NCBI GenBank assembly: GCA_020201415.1
Contig: JAIVGW010000046.1
Span: 4,921 to 11,107, forward strand
Direction: 5' to 3'
DNA length: 6,187 nucleotides
From: Lentisphaerota bacterium
GTDB lineage: Bacteria; Verrucomicrobiota; Kiritimatiellia; JAAZAB01
Part shown: piece after piece, positions 1 through 6,187 of the stretch
How positions within the stretch are numbered: position 1 is the first letter of the stretch
How the letters are laid out: the number at the start of each line of letters is the position of its first letter
Position numbers and translations under genes: made by a program
The notes under the pieces: generated by a model
Seen by the model: the letters and a program-made list of their open reading frames with translations, nothing else
The model's database searches: none
What the model was told of the DNA's origin: nothing

Positions 1-2166
1 CGTCTGAACGATTCCACGGAACTGGCCCTGCGCCACGGCGGAGGCAGCCTGGTGGTGCTGTGCCGTGATGCGCGCGACCGCGAAAAAGAGCAGGTGTTTT
101 CCGAAAAACACGCCTGTGTCGCCTGTGGTGTCAGTTTTGAAGATCTGACTCCACGCCATTTTTCCTTCAACAGTCCTTATGGCGCCTGTCCGGTGTGTTC
201 CGGTCTGGGCATGCGGATGGTATTCGACGAGGATCTGGTGGTGCCGAATCCCGAACTTTCCATAGCCGATGGCGCCATTCATGCCTGGCGGCGCGGCGGC
301 CGGCGCCTGATTATGTATTACAATGCGCTGTTGCGCGGCTTGGCGCGCCATTACGATTTCAGTCTCGACACCCCGTTCCGGGAGCTTCTGGAGGAACTGC
401 GGCGAATACTGTTTCACGGTTCCGGGGAGGATGCCGTGCCCTTCGGGTTCCGTCGGCGGGCCCGCCCGTTCGAAGGCATCCTGCCCAACCTGGCCCGGCG
501 TTACCGGGAAACCGACAGCGAGCAGGTGCGTAAACGACTGCAGCAATACATGAGTCGTCTGCCCTGTCCCGACTGCGGCGGCGGGCGCCTCAAGCCGGAA
601 ATCGGCGCCTGTCTAACAGGTGGAAAATCGATTGTTGATGTGTGCCGCATGTCGGTGGCGGCCGCGCGCGATTTTTTTCAGAGCCTGCGCCTGAACCGGC
701 AGCAGACCCGCATTGCGGGTGAAATCATCAAGGAAATCCGGCAGCGTCTGGTTTTTCTATGTGATGTGGGGCTGGATTACCTGACCTTGGATCGTGAAAG
801 CAGCACGCTGTCCGGCGGCGAAGCGCAGCGCATCCGTCTGGCCACCCAGATCGGTTCGGGGCTGGTGGGCGTCCTGTATGTTCTGGATGAGCCCAGCATC
901 GGCTTGCACCATCGGGACAACCAGCGTCTGATAACAACTTTGCAACGCCTGCGCGATCTGGGTAATGCCGTGGTGGTAGTGGAACATGATGAGGATACCA
1001 TTCGCCAGGCCGACTACGTAGTGGATATGGGCCCCGGCGCCGGCCGGCATGGCGGCGAAGTGGTGTTTGCCGGCCCCGCCGCCGAACTGCCCTCTGCTCC
1101 TGATTCGCTTACCGCCCGCTATCTTCGTGGCGAGCTGCGCATTGAAATTCCGGAAAAACGCCGGCGACCTACAGGGAGTATAAAAGTGCTAGGCGCAACG
1201 GAAAACAATTTACACGATCTGGATATCGAAATCCCCCTGGGGGTGCTGGTCTGTGTGACGGGTGTCTCCGGGTCGGGCAAAAGCACCCTGGTGGATGATA
1301 TATTGCGCCGGGCGCTTTTCCGGCATTTTTACCGTTCGCGCGAGCGCCCCGGCGCTTGCCGCGAAATCCATGGACTGGAGCAGTTGGATAAGGCCATTGT
1401 CATCGATCAGGATCCAATCGGGCGCACCCCGCGCAGCAATCCGGCCACCTACACCGATGCCTTCACGCTGATCAGGCAGCTTTTTGCCAGGCTGCCGGCT
1501 TCCAAAGTGCGCGGCTACGGTCCAGGACGCTACAGTTTCAACGTCAAGGGCGGTCGGTGCGAAAAATGCCGGGGCGACGGCATCATCAAGATTGAAATGC
1601 ATTTTCTGCCGGATGTTTATGTCACCTGTGAGCAGTGCGCCGGCCGGCGGTACAACCTCGACACCCTGGAAGTGCGTTACAACGGCCGCAACATTGCCGA
1701 AGTGCTGGAGATGACCGTGGATGAGGCGCTCGAGTTTTTTTCCGCGGTGCCTTTGCTGCAACGCAAGTTGAGCACACTTTCCGAAGTGGGGCTGGGATAC
1801 ATTCACCTTGGCCAGCCGGCCACCACGCTTTCCGGCGGCGAGGCTCAGCGGCTGAAGCTCTCTGCAGAACTGGCGCGGCGCGATACTGGGCGGACCATCT
1901 ATCTGCTGGATGAGCCGACGACAGGGCTGCATTTTGCCGACATTCACAAGTTGCTGGATGTGCTGGGGAAGCTGGTCGCCGCCGGCAATACCGTGGTGGT
2001 GATTGAGCATAACTTGGAAGTCATAAAAACCGCCGATTATATTATTGACCTGGGGCCGGAGGGTGGCGACCATGGTGGCACCCTGGTCGCCGCCGGCACG
2101 CCGGAAGAAGTGGCGCTTTGCCGACGGTCCCATACCGGGGCCTTGTTGCGACGTGTCCTGGGTTAG
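1..2166 (+). CDS. uvrA: UvrA, excinuclease ABC subunit A (5'-truncated by the window edge)
   Basis: Damage-recognition ATPase of nucleotide excision repair. A cytoplasmic UvrA dimer finds helix-distorting lesions and loads UvrB. The reading frame is open from base 1, and its first residue matches about residue 216 of E. coli UvrA, so the N-terminal Walker A lies outside. Numbering from base 1, the 721 visible residues show: a zinc module C39-x2-C42 and C63-x2-C66; the first ABC signature LSGGEAQR (270-277), Walker B VLDEP (294-298) and His329; the second Walker A GVSGSGKST (421-429); the zinc finger C520-x2-C523-x19-C543-x2-C546 used in DNA binding; the second signature (610-617), Walker B D637/E638 and His670. 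The C-terminus ends at the usual point without an extra tail, so the whole protein should be near 936 residues, as is normal. No frameshift or missing key residue is visible. The GTG at 52 is internal, not a start. Identification is secure. Confidence 0.98.
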   Translation, partial: RLNDSTELALRHGGGSLVVLCRDARDREKEQVFSEKHACVACGVSFEDLTPRHFSFNSPYGACPVCSGLGMRMVFDEDLVVPNPELSIADGAIHAWRRGGRRLIMYYNALLRGLARHYDFSLDTPFRELLEELRRILFHGSGEDAVPFGFRRRARPFEGILPNLARRYRETDSEQVRKRLQQYMSRLPCPDCGGGRLKPEIGACLTGGKSIVDVCRMSVAAARDFFQSLRLNRQQTRIAGEIIKEIRQRLVFLCDVGLDYLTLDRESSTLSGGEAQRIRLATQIGSGLVGVLYVLDEPSIGLHHRDNQRLITTLQRLRDLGNAVVVVEHDEDTIRQADYVVDMGPGAGRHGGEVVFAGPAAELPSAPDSLTARYLRGELRIEIPEKRRRPTGSIKVLGATENNLHDLDIEIPLGVLVCVTGVSGSGKSTLVDDILRRALFRHFYRSRERPGACREIHGLEQLDKAIVIDQDPIGRTPRSNPATYTDAFTLIRQLFARLPASKVRGYGPGRYSFNVKGGRCEKCRGDGIIKIEMHFLPDVYVTCEQCAGRRYNLDTLEVRYNGRNIAEVLEMTVDEALEFFSAVPLLQRKLSTLSEVGLGYIHLGQPATTLSGGEAQRLKLSAELARRDTGRTIYLLDEPTTGLHFADIHKLLDVLGKLVAAGNTVVVIEHNLEVIKTADYIIDLGPEGGDHGGTLVAAGTPEEVALCRRSHTGALLRRVLG

Positions 2167-2206
2167 CGTGTGTCCGTAGGTCTGTCATGACTGGAATTGT
2201 ATAAAA
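2167..2206 (+). other. short spacer between uvrA and the TPR gene, no clear signal
   Basis: These 40 bases are the largest non-coding gap in the window. I see no stem followed by a T run that would end uvrA transcription. The A/T-rich TATAAA at 2200-2205 abuts the start codon and has no plausible -35 box about 17 bases upstream. The 8-base palindrome GTCATGAC at 2184-2191 is too short to interpret. Read-through from uvrA into the following genes is therefore possible, but a weak or unusual promoter cannot be excluded. Confidence 0.5.
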
Positions 2207-4675
2207 ATGGCGTCTGCCGCTGAAAAATTTTGGCATGGTCTGGTACTGTCGGCCTGGTTGGGATGTGCCGCCGTGGCTGTCGCGGATGACGGCGCCGCGG
2301 AGTTGATGCAGGCACGGGCGGCTCTGGACGATGAACTATATAATCTGGCGCGCGCCGGGAGTGTGCGCCTGCTGGCAAGGCCGGATGTCGGCGCGGATTT
2401 CCGTTTGCAGGCCGTTTTGCTGCTGGCGCGGGCCTTGTACGGCGAGGGCCGTCATAAAGATGCCGTAGATCTGTTAAGGCCATGGAACGATCACGTCCGG
2501 AACGGACCGCATGCCGCGGAATTGACCTTCTGGTTGGCTGCGGCCGAATTCAAAGCCGGACTGTCGGAGTCCGGTCTGGCGCGTATGACAGATTTCGAGC
2601 GCGATTATCCCAATTCGCCCTATCTGCCGGCGGCTCTGCGCTTGCGGGCCTGGATCTGCCTGGAACTGGGGCGGGTCGAGGAAGCCGTGGCCCTGTTTGC
2701 AGGGTTTGACGGCCAGGTTGCCCGTTTGTTCGAACCAGTTGACCGGCTGGAATGGGGCAAAGCGTTGATTCAGGCCGGCGCTGAATCGGCGGCGCGGGAT
2801 GTGCTGCAGGAACTTGTACGCGCTCATCCGGCCGAACGCGTCGGCCGGGAGGCCGCCATACTGCTTGCCCGGATTATTTTGGATGAGGGCCAGACGACCG
2901 CGGCGCGCGAACTGTTGCAATCGGTCATTGATCAGCCAGAGACGCCGGCGGCTTTGCGCGGGGCGGCCTGCATGGCGCTGTCATCCGTGGCCACGACCGA
3001 GACCAACCTGGTTGAGGCCATTACCTTGCTGGATCAGAGTCTGCAATTATTGGACGATCCTTTGCTGAAAGGCGAGGCCAATTTGCGCAAGGGAGCCCTG
3101 CTGTTGCGACTGGGCCGGACTGAGGAAGGCGCGGCTCTGGTGCGCAGTTTTGTAGTGGCCGCGCCTCCGCCCACGGCCGCCGCCGTGCAACTGCAGTTGG
3201 CACGCACCTTGCAGGGCTTGGGTTTGCATGAGATGGCGCTGAATGAGCTTCAGCATTACGTGGAAACTTTCAGCGATCCGGTCGGTCTGGCGCAGGCCTG
3301 GCTGGACCGCGGCTGGAGTCTGGTACACCTGAGTCGTTATATTGAAGCTGCTGCTGCATTTGAAAAATCGGCGGAATTGACCAGGCAGCCGGACCACCGG
3401 GTTGAGCTCTGGCAGAAGATCGGCGATTGTCTTTTTGCCGCTGAACAGTACCGTGAAGCCCGCCAGGCTTATGCGCAGGTGATTGAAATGGCGCCGGATA
3501 CCGCCGTAGCCGAGCAGGCGTTGCTGCAGTCGGCCGTTGCTCACTTGCGGCAGGGGCTGGCGGAAGAGGCGCAGGAGATACTCTGGCAACTGATTGATCG
3601 GGCCGGCAACCCCGCCATGGAGGCGCAGGCCTGGCTGCAACTGGCAGAGCTGCTTTCCGGGCGGGGGCGCGGCGCCGCCGCCCGGCGCATTTACCGGATG
3701 TTGCAGGCAGAGGCGCCGGAAGATGAACGCGTCTTTGCCATGTACCAGGCAGGATTGCTTGAATACCGCCTGGGTCATTTTGATACAGCCCTGGAGCAGT
3801 TCAACCGGCTGGCGCGGAACCATGCCGACCGCGCCGAAGCGCAGCTGGCCGGTTACATGTCGGGTTGGTGTCACTACATGCTGCAGGATGACCGGGCGGC
3901 CATCGCCGCCTTTGAGAATTTTGCGCGGCAGTATCCCCGGTCGCCACAGTCTCCGGAAGCCCTGTTCTGGCTGGCTGAATACGAATTCAATCGCGGCGCC
4001 TATTATCTGGCGGAAACGGGATTCGTTCAGTTGACCATGAATTACCCCGATGCGCCTTTGGCCGCCAGCGCCCTCTACTGGGCGGGCCGTGCGGCCCTGA
4101 TGCAGAAGGAGTTCCGGCGCGCCAACGAGAAGCGCGCGGATGCCCGGTTTTTCCAGGGCGAAGCGTTGTGCGAAATGGGAGAGTTTGCCGGCGCCATCAT
4201 GATTTTTGATGAGATCATCCGGCAGAACCCCGCCGGGTACCTGGCCCAGCAGGCGCGTTTTCGCAAGGGTGACAGCCAGTTCACGCTGGGTTCGGATGAT
4301 CCCCGCCGTTACGAGGAGGCCGTGGCCTCCTATCGGGTGATTATCGATCGCGCCGATGTTTCGCCCGCTGACCGCCTGCAGGCCGAGTACAAGATCGGGC
4401 GCTGCCTGGAAAAACTGGACCGCCGGCTTGAAGCCATGGAGTATTACATGAATGTGGTTTACACCTTTCCCCGTCTGGCGGAAGGGCGGTTCCTGAACAC
4501 CGTTTGGTTTACCAGGGCGGCTTTCAACGCGGCGGCGATGATGGAGGAGGATGGCAGCTGGCGCAAGGCGGTGGGGATTTACCAGCGTGTGGTTGATTCA
4601 GGCGTCGCCGCGGCCCGGGATGCCCAGGAGCGCATTCGTAAAATCCGGCTGGAACAATGGATGTTGTTTTACTAG
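2207..4675 (+). CDS. Exported TPR-repeat protein, about 17 tandem units (ExbB/ExbD-linked)
   Basis: An 822-residue protein, probably periplasmic. Residues 1-26 look like a signal peptide: Lys7, a hydrophobic stretch from about 11 to 25, and an Ala-Val-Ala cleavage site before Asp27. The rest is alpha-helical TPR-like repeats. Aligning the Gly/Ala at TPR position 8 puts units at residues 37, 74, 111, 148, 184, 221, 259, 296, 332, 369, 406, 443, 480, 516, 553, 590, 627, 651 and 688, nearly always 36-38 apart. Two less regular units follow near 731 and 776, then a basic tail ending in a Trp-containing segment. The 627-651 step is only 24 residues. Such repeats form superhelical protein-binding scaffolds. 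The partner is not shown by sequence, but the genes downstream suggest the envelope motor they encode; CpoB, the TPR protein of the Tol-Pal operon, is an analogy only. The ATG at 2207 is the first start after an in-frame stop at 2177, yet no good ribosome binding site precedes it. Confidence 0.9.
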   Translation: MASAAEKFWHGLVLSAWLGCAAVAVADDGAAELMQARAALDDELYNLARAGSVRLLARPDVGADFRLQAVLLLARALYGEGRHKDAVDLLRPWNDHVRNGPHAAELTFWLAAAEFKAGLSESGLARMTDFERDYPNSPYLPAALRLRAWICLELGRVEEAVALFAGFDGQVARLFEPVDRLEWGKALIQAGAESAARDVLQELVRAHPAERVGREAAILLARIILDEGQTTAARELLQSVIDQPETPAALRGAACMALSSVATTETNLVEAITLLDQSLQLLDDPLLKGEANLRKGALLLRLGRTEEGAALVRSFVVAAPPPTAAAVQLQLARTLQGLGLHEMALNELQHYVETFSDPVGLAQAWLDRGWSLVHLSRYIEAAAAFEKSAELTRQPDHRVELWQKIGDCLFAAEQYREARQAYAQVIEMAPDTAVAEQALLQSAVAHLRQGLAEEAQEILWQLIDRAGNPAMEAQAWLQLAELLSGRGRGAAARRIYRMLQAEAPEDERVFAMYQAGLLEYRLGHFDTALEQFNRLARNHADRAEAQLAGYMSGWCHYMLQDDRAAIAAFENFARQYPRSPQSPEALFWLAEYEFNRGAYYLAETGFVQLTMNYPDAPLAASALYWAGRAALMQKEFRRANEKRADARFFQGEALCEMGEFAGAIMIFDEIIRQNPAGYLAQQARFRKGDSQFTLGSDDPRRYEEAVASYRVIIDRADVSPADRLQAEYKIGRCLEKLDRRLEAMEYYMNVVYTFPRLAEGRFLNTVWFTRAAFNAAAMMEEDGSWRKAVGIYQRVVDSGVAAARDAQERIRKIRLEQWMLFY

Positions 4676-4690
4676 GCGGTATGTCCGTCG

Positions 4691-4697
4691 GGAGGAG
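4691..4697 (+). promoter_or_regulatory. Strong Shine-Dalgarno sequence of the exbB-like gene
   Basis: GGAGGAG lies 8 bases before the ATG at 4706, close to ideal complementarity and spacing for 16S rRNA pairing. It fixes the exbB start. It is the only strong ribosome binding site in the window; the TPR gene and the exbD gene have poor ones. Confidence 0.85.
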
Positions 4698-4705
4698 CGG
4701 TAAAT

Positions 4706-5329
4706 ATGTTGACTTTAATGTGGTTGGGCGGTCCGATGATGTGGCCGATTGTTTTCTGCGGCATCATGGTGCTGGCGGTCTTCATGGAACGCGCCCTGCA
4801 TCTGCACCGCGCGCGCATCAAGACCGATGATTTCCTGCGCGGTGTTGCCAATATTCTCGAACGCGGCAACATTAATGAAGCGTTGAGTATCTGTGATGAA
4901 ACCCCGGGTCCGGTGGCGGCCATCGCCCGTGCTGCAATCCGCCATTACCGGGGCGAAGCCGTGGCGGTTCGCCAGGCCATAGACAGCGCGGCCCTGACTG
5001 AGATTGACCGTCTTGAACGGCGGGCCGGGTTGCTGGCCGTCAATGCCCAAATTGCTCCTTTGCTGGGACTGTTGGGCACGATGATCGGATTGATGGGTGT
5101 GTTGATCGCCGTGCAGCAGCAGGCGCCGTTGGTGCATCCCGGCGATTTGGCCGGCGGATTATGGCAGGCCTTGCTTTCCTCCGCCGCCGGCCTGGTGGTG
5201 GCGGTGCTGGGCATGGTCGGCTACCACATGGTCATGAATAAGGTTGACCGGCTGGCGCTGGATATGGAGCAGTCGGCCGGCGAACTTCAGGCGCTGGTAT
5301 GCGCGCCACCGGACGGCCAGCCCTCATGA
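4706..5329 (+). CDS. MotA/TolQ/ExbB-family channel protein
   Basis: Inner-membrane subunit of an ExbB/TolQ-type channel; in this family a pentamer surrounds an ExbD/TolR dimer and uses ion flow to drive periplasmic work. The 207 residues show the expected layout: a membrane segment at about 12-28 ending in Met-Glu-Arg, a cytoplasmic helical region (about 29-105) with the family-typical Leu-Glu-Arg-Arg at 103-106, segment two (about 107-136) with GLLGTMIGL at 121-129, and segment three (about 153-177) with ALLSSAAGL at 155-163. Thr125 matches T148 of E. coli ExbB. Against E. coli ExbB, E176 is Gln154, T181 is Ser159 and P190 is Leu168, so the acidic residue of segment three is absent. The gene begins 30 bases after the TPR gene and overlaps the exbD start, so co-expression is very likely. 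Whether it belongs to a Ton, Tol or other system cannot be told from the sequence, so no symbol is given. Confidence 0.93.
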   Translation: MLTLMWLGGPMMWPIVFCGIMVLAVFMERALHLHRARIKTDDFLRGVANILERGNINEALSICDETPGPVAAIARAAIRHYRGEAVAVRQAIDSAALTEIDRLERRAGLLAVNAQIAPLLGLLGTMIGLMGVLIAVQQQAPLVHPGDLAGGLWQALLSSAAGLVVAVLGMVGYHMVMNKVDRLALDMEQSAGELQALVCAPPDGQPS

Positions 5330-5799
5330 AAACAAACGATCACCATCAGGAAAACGACGGCGCAACGCGTTGGCGGCGATATCGGCCGTGGCGCCGGACC
5401 GTGGCCGGACCACGATTGTTGGCGGTACTCTTGCTCAATCTGGTGTTGTTGGGGGCGCTGTTCATGATCTTTAATTCACATATCGTCATGCGGCCGGGGA
5501 TCAACGTGCGGCTGCCGTCGGCGGAGTTTGCGGATGGCACGCATTACAATACCATGGTGCTGACCATTACGCAGGAAGGTCTGATATTTTTCAATGACGA
5601 AAGGGTATTGCCCGAGGATCTGTTGATGGCTTTACAGCGGGCGGTACACCGCAATCGAGAGCTGGTTCTGGCGATTGAAGCCGATTTGCGCGTACAATAC
5701 GGCACCATTGTGCGAACCATGAATCTGGCTGGTCAGGCCGGCATAGGGCAAATCAACCTGGCCACGCGACCCACCGCCGTCGGAGAGTTTTCACCGTAA
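5326..5799 (+). CDS. ExbD/TolR-family protein with Asn in place of the proton-binding Asp
   Basis: Single-pass partner of the ExbB-like channel. Of 157 residues, 1-29 form a cytoplasmic tail rich in Arg and Trp, about 30-50 the membrane segment, and 57-149 the periplasmic domain. That domain keeps the family pattern: PGINVRLP at 57-64, IEADLRVQYG at 117-126, and AGQAGIGQINLAT at 135-147. Counting back from the conserved Pro-Gly, the family Asp (E. coli ExbD D25) falls exactly on Asn38, codon AAT at 5437-5439. The usual Pro-Leu-Ile-Asp motif is replaced by Leu-Leu-Leu-Asn. I chose the ATG at 5326 because it overlaps the exbB stop as ATGA, a typical translational-coupling arrangement. An in-frame ATG at 5299 would add nine residues but overlaps exbB further, and neither start has a strong ribosome binding site. 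Family membership is firm; whether it carries ions is open. Confidence 0.92.
   Translation: MKTNDHHQENDGATRWRRYRPWRRTVAGPRLLAVLLLNLVLLGALFMIFNSHIVMRPGINVRLPSAEFADGTHYNTMVLTITQEGLIFFNDERVLPEDLLMALQRAVHRNRELVLAIEADLRVQYGTIVRTMNLAGQAGIGQINLATRPTAVGEFSP
5782..5787 (+). promoter_or_regulatory. Probable ribosome binding site of the last gene
   Basis: GGAGAG sits 11 bases before the ATG at 5799, inside the end of exbD. The spacing is slightly long but usable, and the TAATG stop-start overlap also suggests re-initiation by ribosomes finishing exbD. Confidence 0.5.
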
Positions 5800-6187
5800 T
5801 GTATGACTTGTCTTATGTGCGCCGCTTCATCATGGCTTTGGCCGTGGTGCTTTCTGGAGTAACCGGACTGTTCCTGTTATACCCTTACTGGACCCCACCG
5901 CCGCCCGCGGCGCGACCGGTGGCCCCGCGCGTGGTATTTCGGATGCATGATCAACGGACCCCGATGGAAAGCTCCGTAGTGTGGTCTCCGGCACTGATTG
6001 CCCTGGCGGGCCCGGGCAGCGGTCGCAGTCCGGCGGATCGTGTCGGGAGCTTGGCGCCGCCCTTGAAGATTCCCGAACTGAGGACGCTGGGAATCGTGCG
6101 CCAGTCGCGGACAAAGGAGAAAGCGGGAGCGGAATCACGTTGGCCGTGGATCTGGCAACTGGTCGGCGCGCCGACATTGCGCACTAC
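5799..6187 (+). CDS. Membrane-anchored, proline-rich protein, TonB-like topology (3' end outside window)
   Basis: An open frame of 129 codons with no stop before the window ends. It starts at an ATG sharing its A with the exbD TAA stop (TAATG). Residues 1-9 are a short tail ending in Arg-Arg, 10-28 a hydrophobic anchor, and 32-43 a proline/alanine-rich stretch with four consecutive prolines at 33-36. A presumably periplasmic part follows, with WSPALIALAGPG at 62-73, KIPELRTLGIV at 90-100, and a Trp-rich WPWIW at 115-119. An N-terminal anchor followed by a proline-rich stretch right after exbB and exbD is the layout of TonB/TolA-type transducers, which carry force from the channel to the outer membrane. 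However, I see no His in the anchor corresponding to H20 of TonB, and the C-terminal domain that would settle identity lies outside. It could equally be an unrelated anchored accessory protein. That this is a real gene is well supported; its function is inferred from position and topology. Confidence 0.78.
   Translation, partial: MYDLSYVRRFIMALAVVLSGVTGLFLLYPYWTPPPPAARPVAPRVVFRMHDQRTPMESSVVWSPALIALAGPGSGRSPADRVGSLAPPLKIPELRTLGIVRQSRTKEKAGAESRWPWIWQLVGAPTLRT

Noticed and set aside
1210..2133. A 307-codon open frame on the - strand
   Set aside because: It lies wholly inside uvrA, which has intact motifs throughout; the antisense translation has no recognisable domain and is the usual shadow of GC-rich codon use.
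2199..2206. TATAAA as a -10 promoter box
   Set aside because: It directly abuts the start codon and no -35-like hexamer is found at proper spacing upstream.
2263..2268. Cys20 in the TPR protein signal sequence as a lipoprotein cleavage site
   Set aside because: The preceding residues are Trp-Leu-Gly, which lack the usual Leu/Val/Ile at -3, and a good Ala-Val-Ala site for ordinary signal peptidase follows at residue 26.
3047..3874. A 275-codon open frame on the - strand inside the TPR gene
   Set aside because: Its translation is low-complexity, rich in Gln, Pro, Arg and His, without a domain, while the + strand frame shows clear periodic TPR units here.
5299..5325. Upstream ATG at 5299 as the exbD start
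   Set aside because: It would add nine residues within the exbB coding end with no better ribosome binding site; the ATGA overlap at 5326 is the more typical arrangement, though the longer form is not excluded.
5895..5922. Possible hairpin CCACCG...CGGTGG with an inner CGCC/GGCG pairing
   Set aside because: It encodes the Pro/Ala-rich segment of the last gene, has mismatched inner bases and no T run, and is expected by chance from GC-rich proline and alanine codons.
5830..6184. Two overlapping - strand frames at the right edge
   Set aside because: Both are rich in Pro, Arg and Ser with no domain, and overlap the + strand frame that has a start overlap, an anchor and a plausible ribosome binding site.

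Overview
The window carries five genes, all on the + strand and almost without gaps: a uvrA fragment running in from the left edge, then a tight four-gene set for a large exported TPR protein, an ExbB/TolQ-type channel subunit, an ExbD/TolR-type subunit, and a membrane-anchored protein that runs off the right edge. GC content is high (roughly 60 % by eye) and coding density is near total. The longest gap is 40 bases, between uvrA and the TPR gene. No RNA gene, mobile element, CRISPR array or convincing terminator is visible.

The organism is a bacterium, and a Gram-negative (diderm) one is the natural reading, because an ExbB/ExbD pair beside an exported TPR protein and a short proline-rich anchored protein is an envelope energy-transduction layout (Ton/Tol type). 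The order TPR, ExbB, ExbD, anchored protein, and the style of the TPR C-terminus, would fit the Planctomycetota-Verrucomicrobiota-Chlamydiota group (for example Kiritimatiellota or Lentisphaerota). That placement is from memory and tentative.

Layout: 1-2166, UvrA from about E. coli residue 216 to its natural C-terminus, with every visible functional motif intact. 2207-4675, an 822-residue secreted protein made almost entirely of TPR-like units repeating every 36-38 residues. 4706-5329, ExbB-like, with the only strong Shine-Dalgarno sequence among these genes. 5326-5799, ExbD-like, overlapping exbB by ATGA. 5799-6187 and beyond, an N-terminally anchored protein starting inside the exbD stop codon (TAATG). 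This last gene is easily missed because it has no stop in the window.

The main observation concerns the putative motor. By hand alignment, the ExbD-like protein has Asn where the transmembrane proton-carrying Asp (D25 of E. coli ExbD) normally sits. Its ExbB-like partner has Gln at the position of E176 and Ser at that of T181. The flanking fold is well kept in both, so this looks like a variant channel rather than a decayed one. It may work without classical proton coupling, couple differently, or be a structural or regulatory paralogue of a standard ExbBD. A second point is a single break in the otherwise regular TPR array: one unit is about 13 residues short, in frame.
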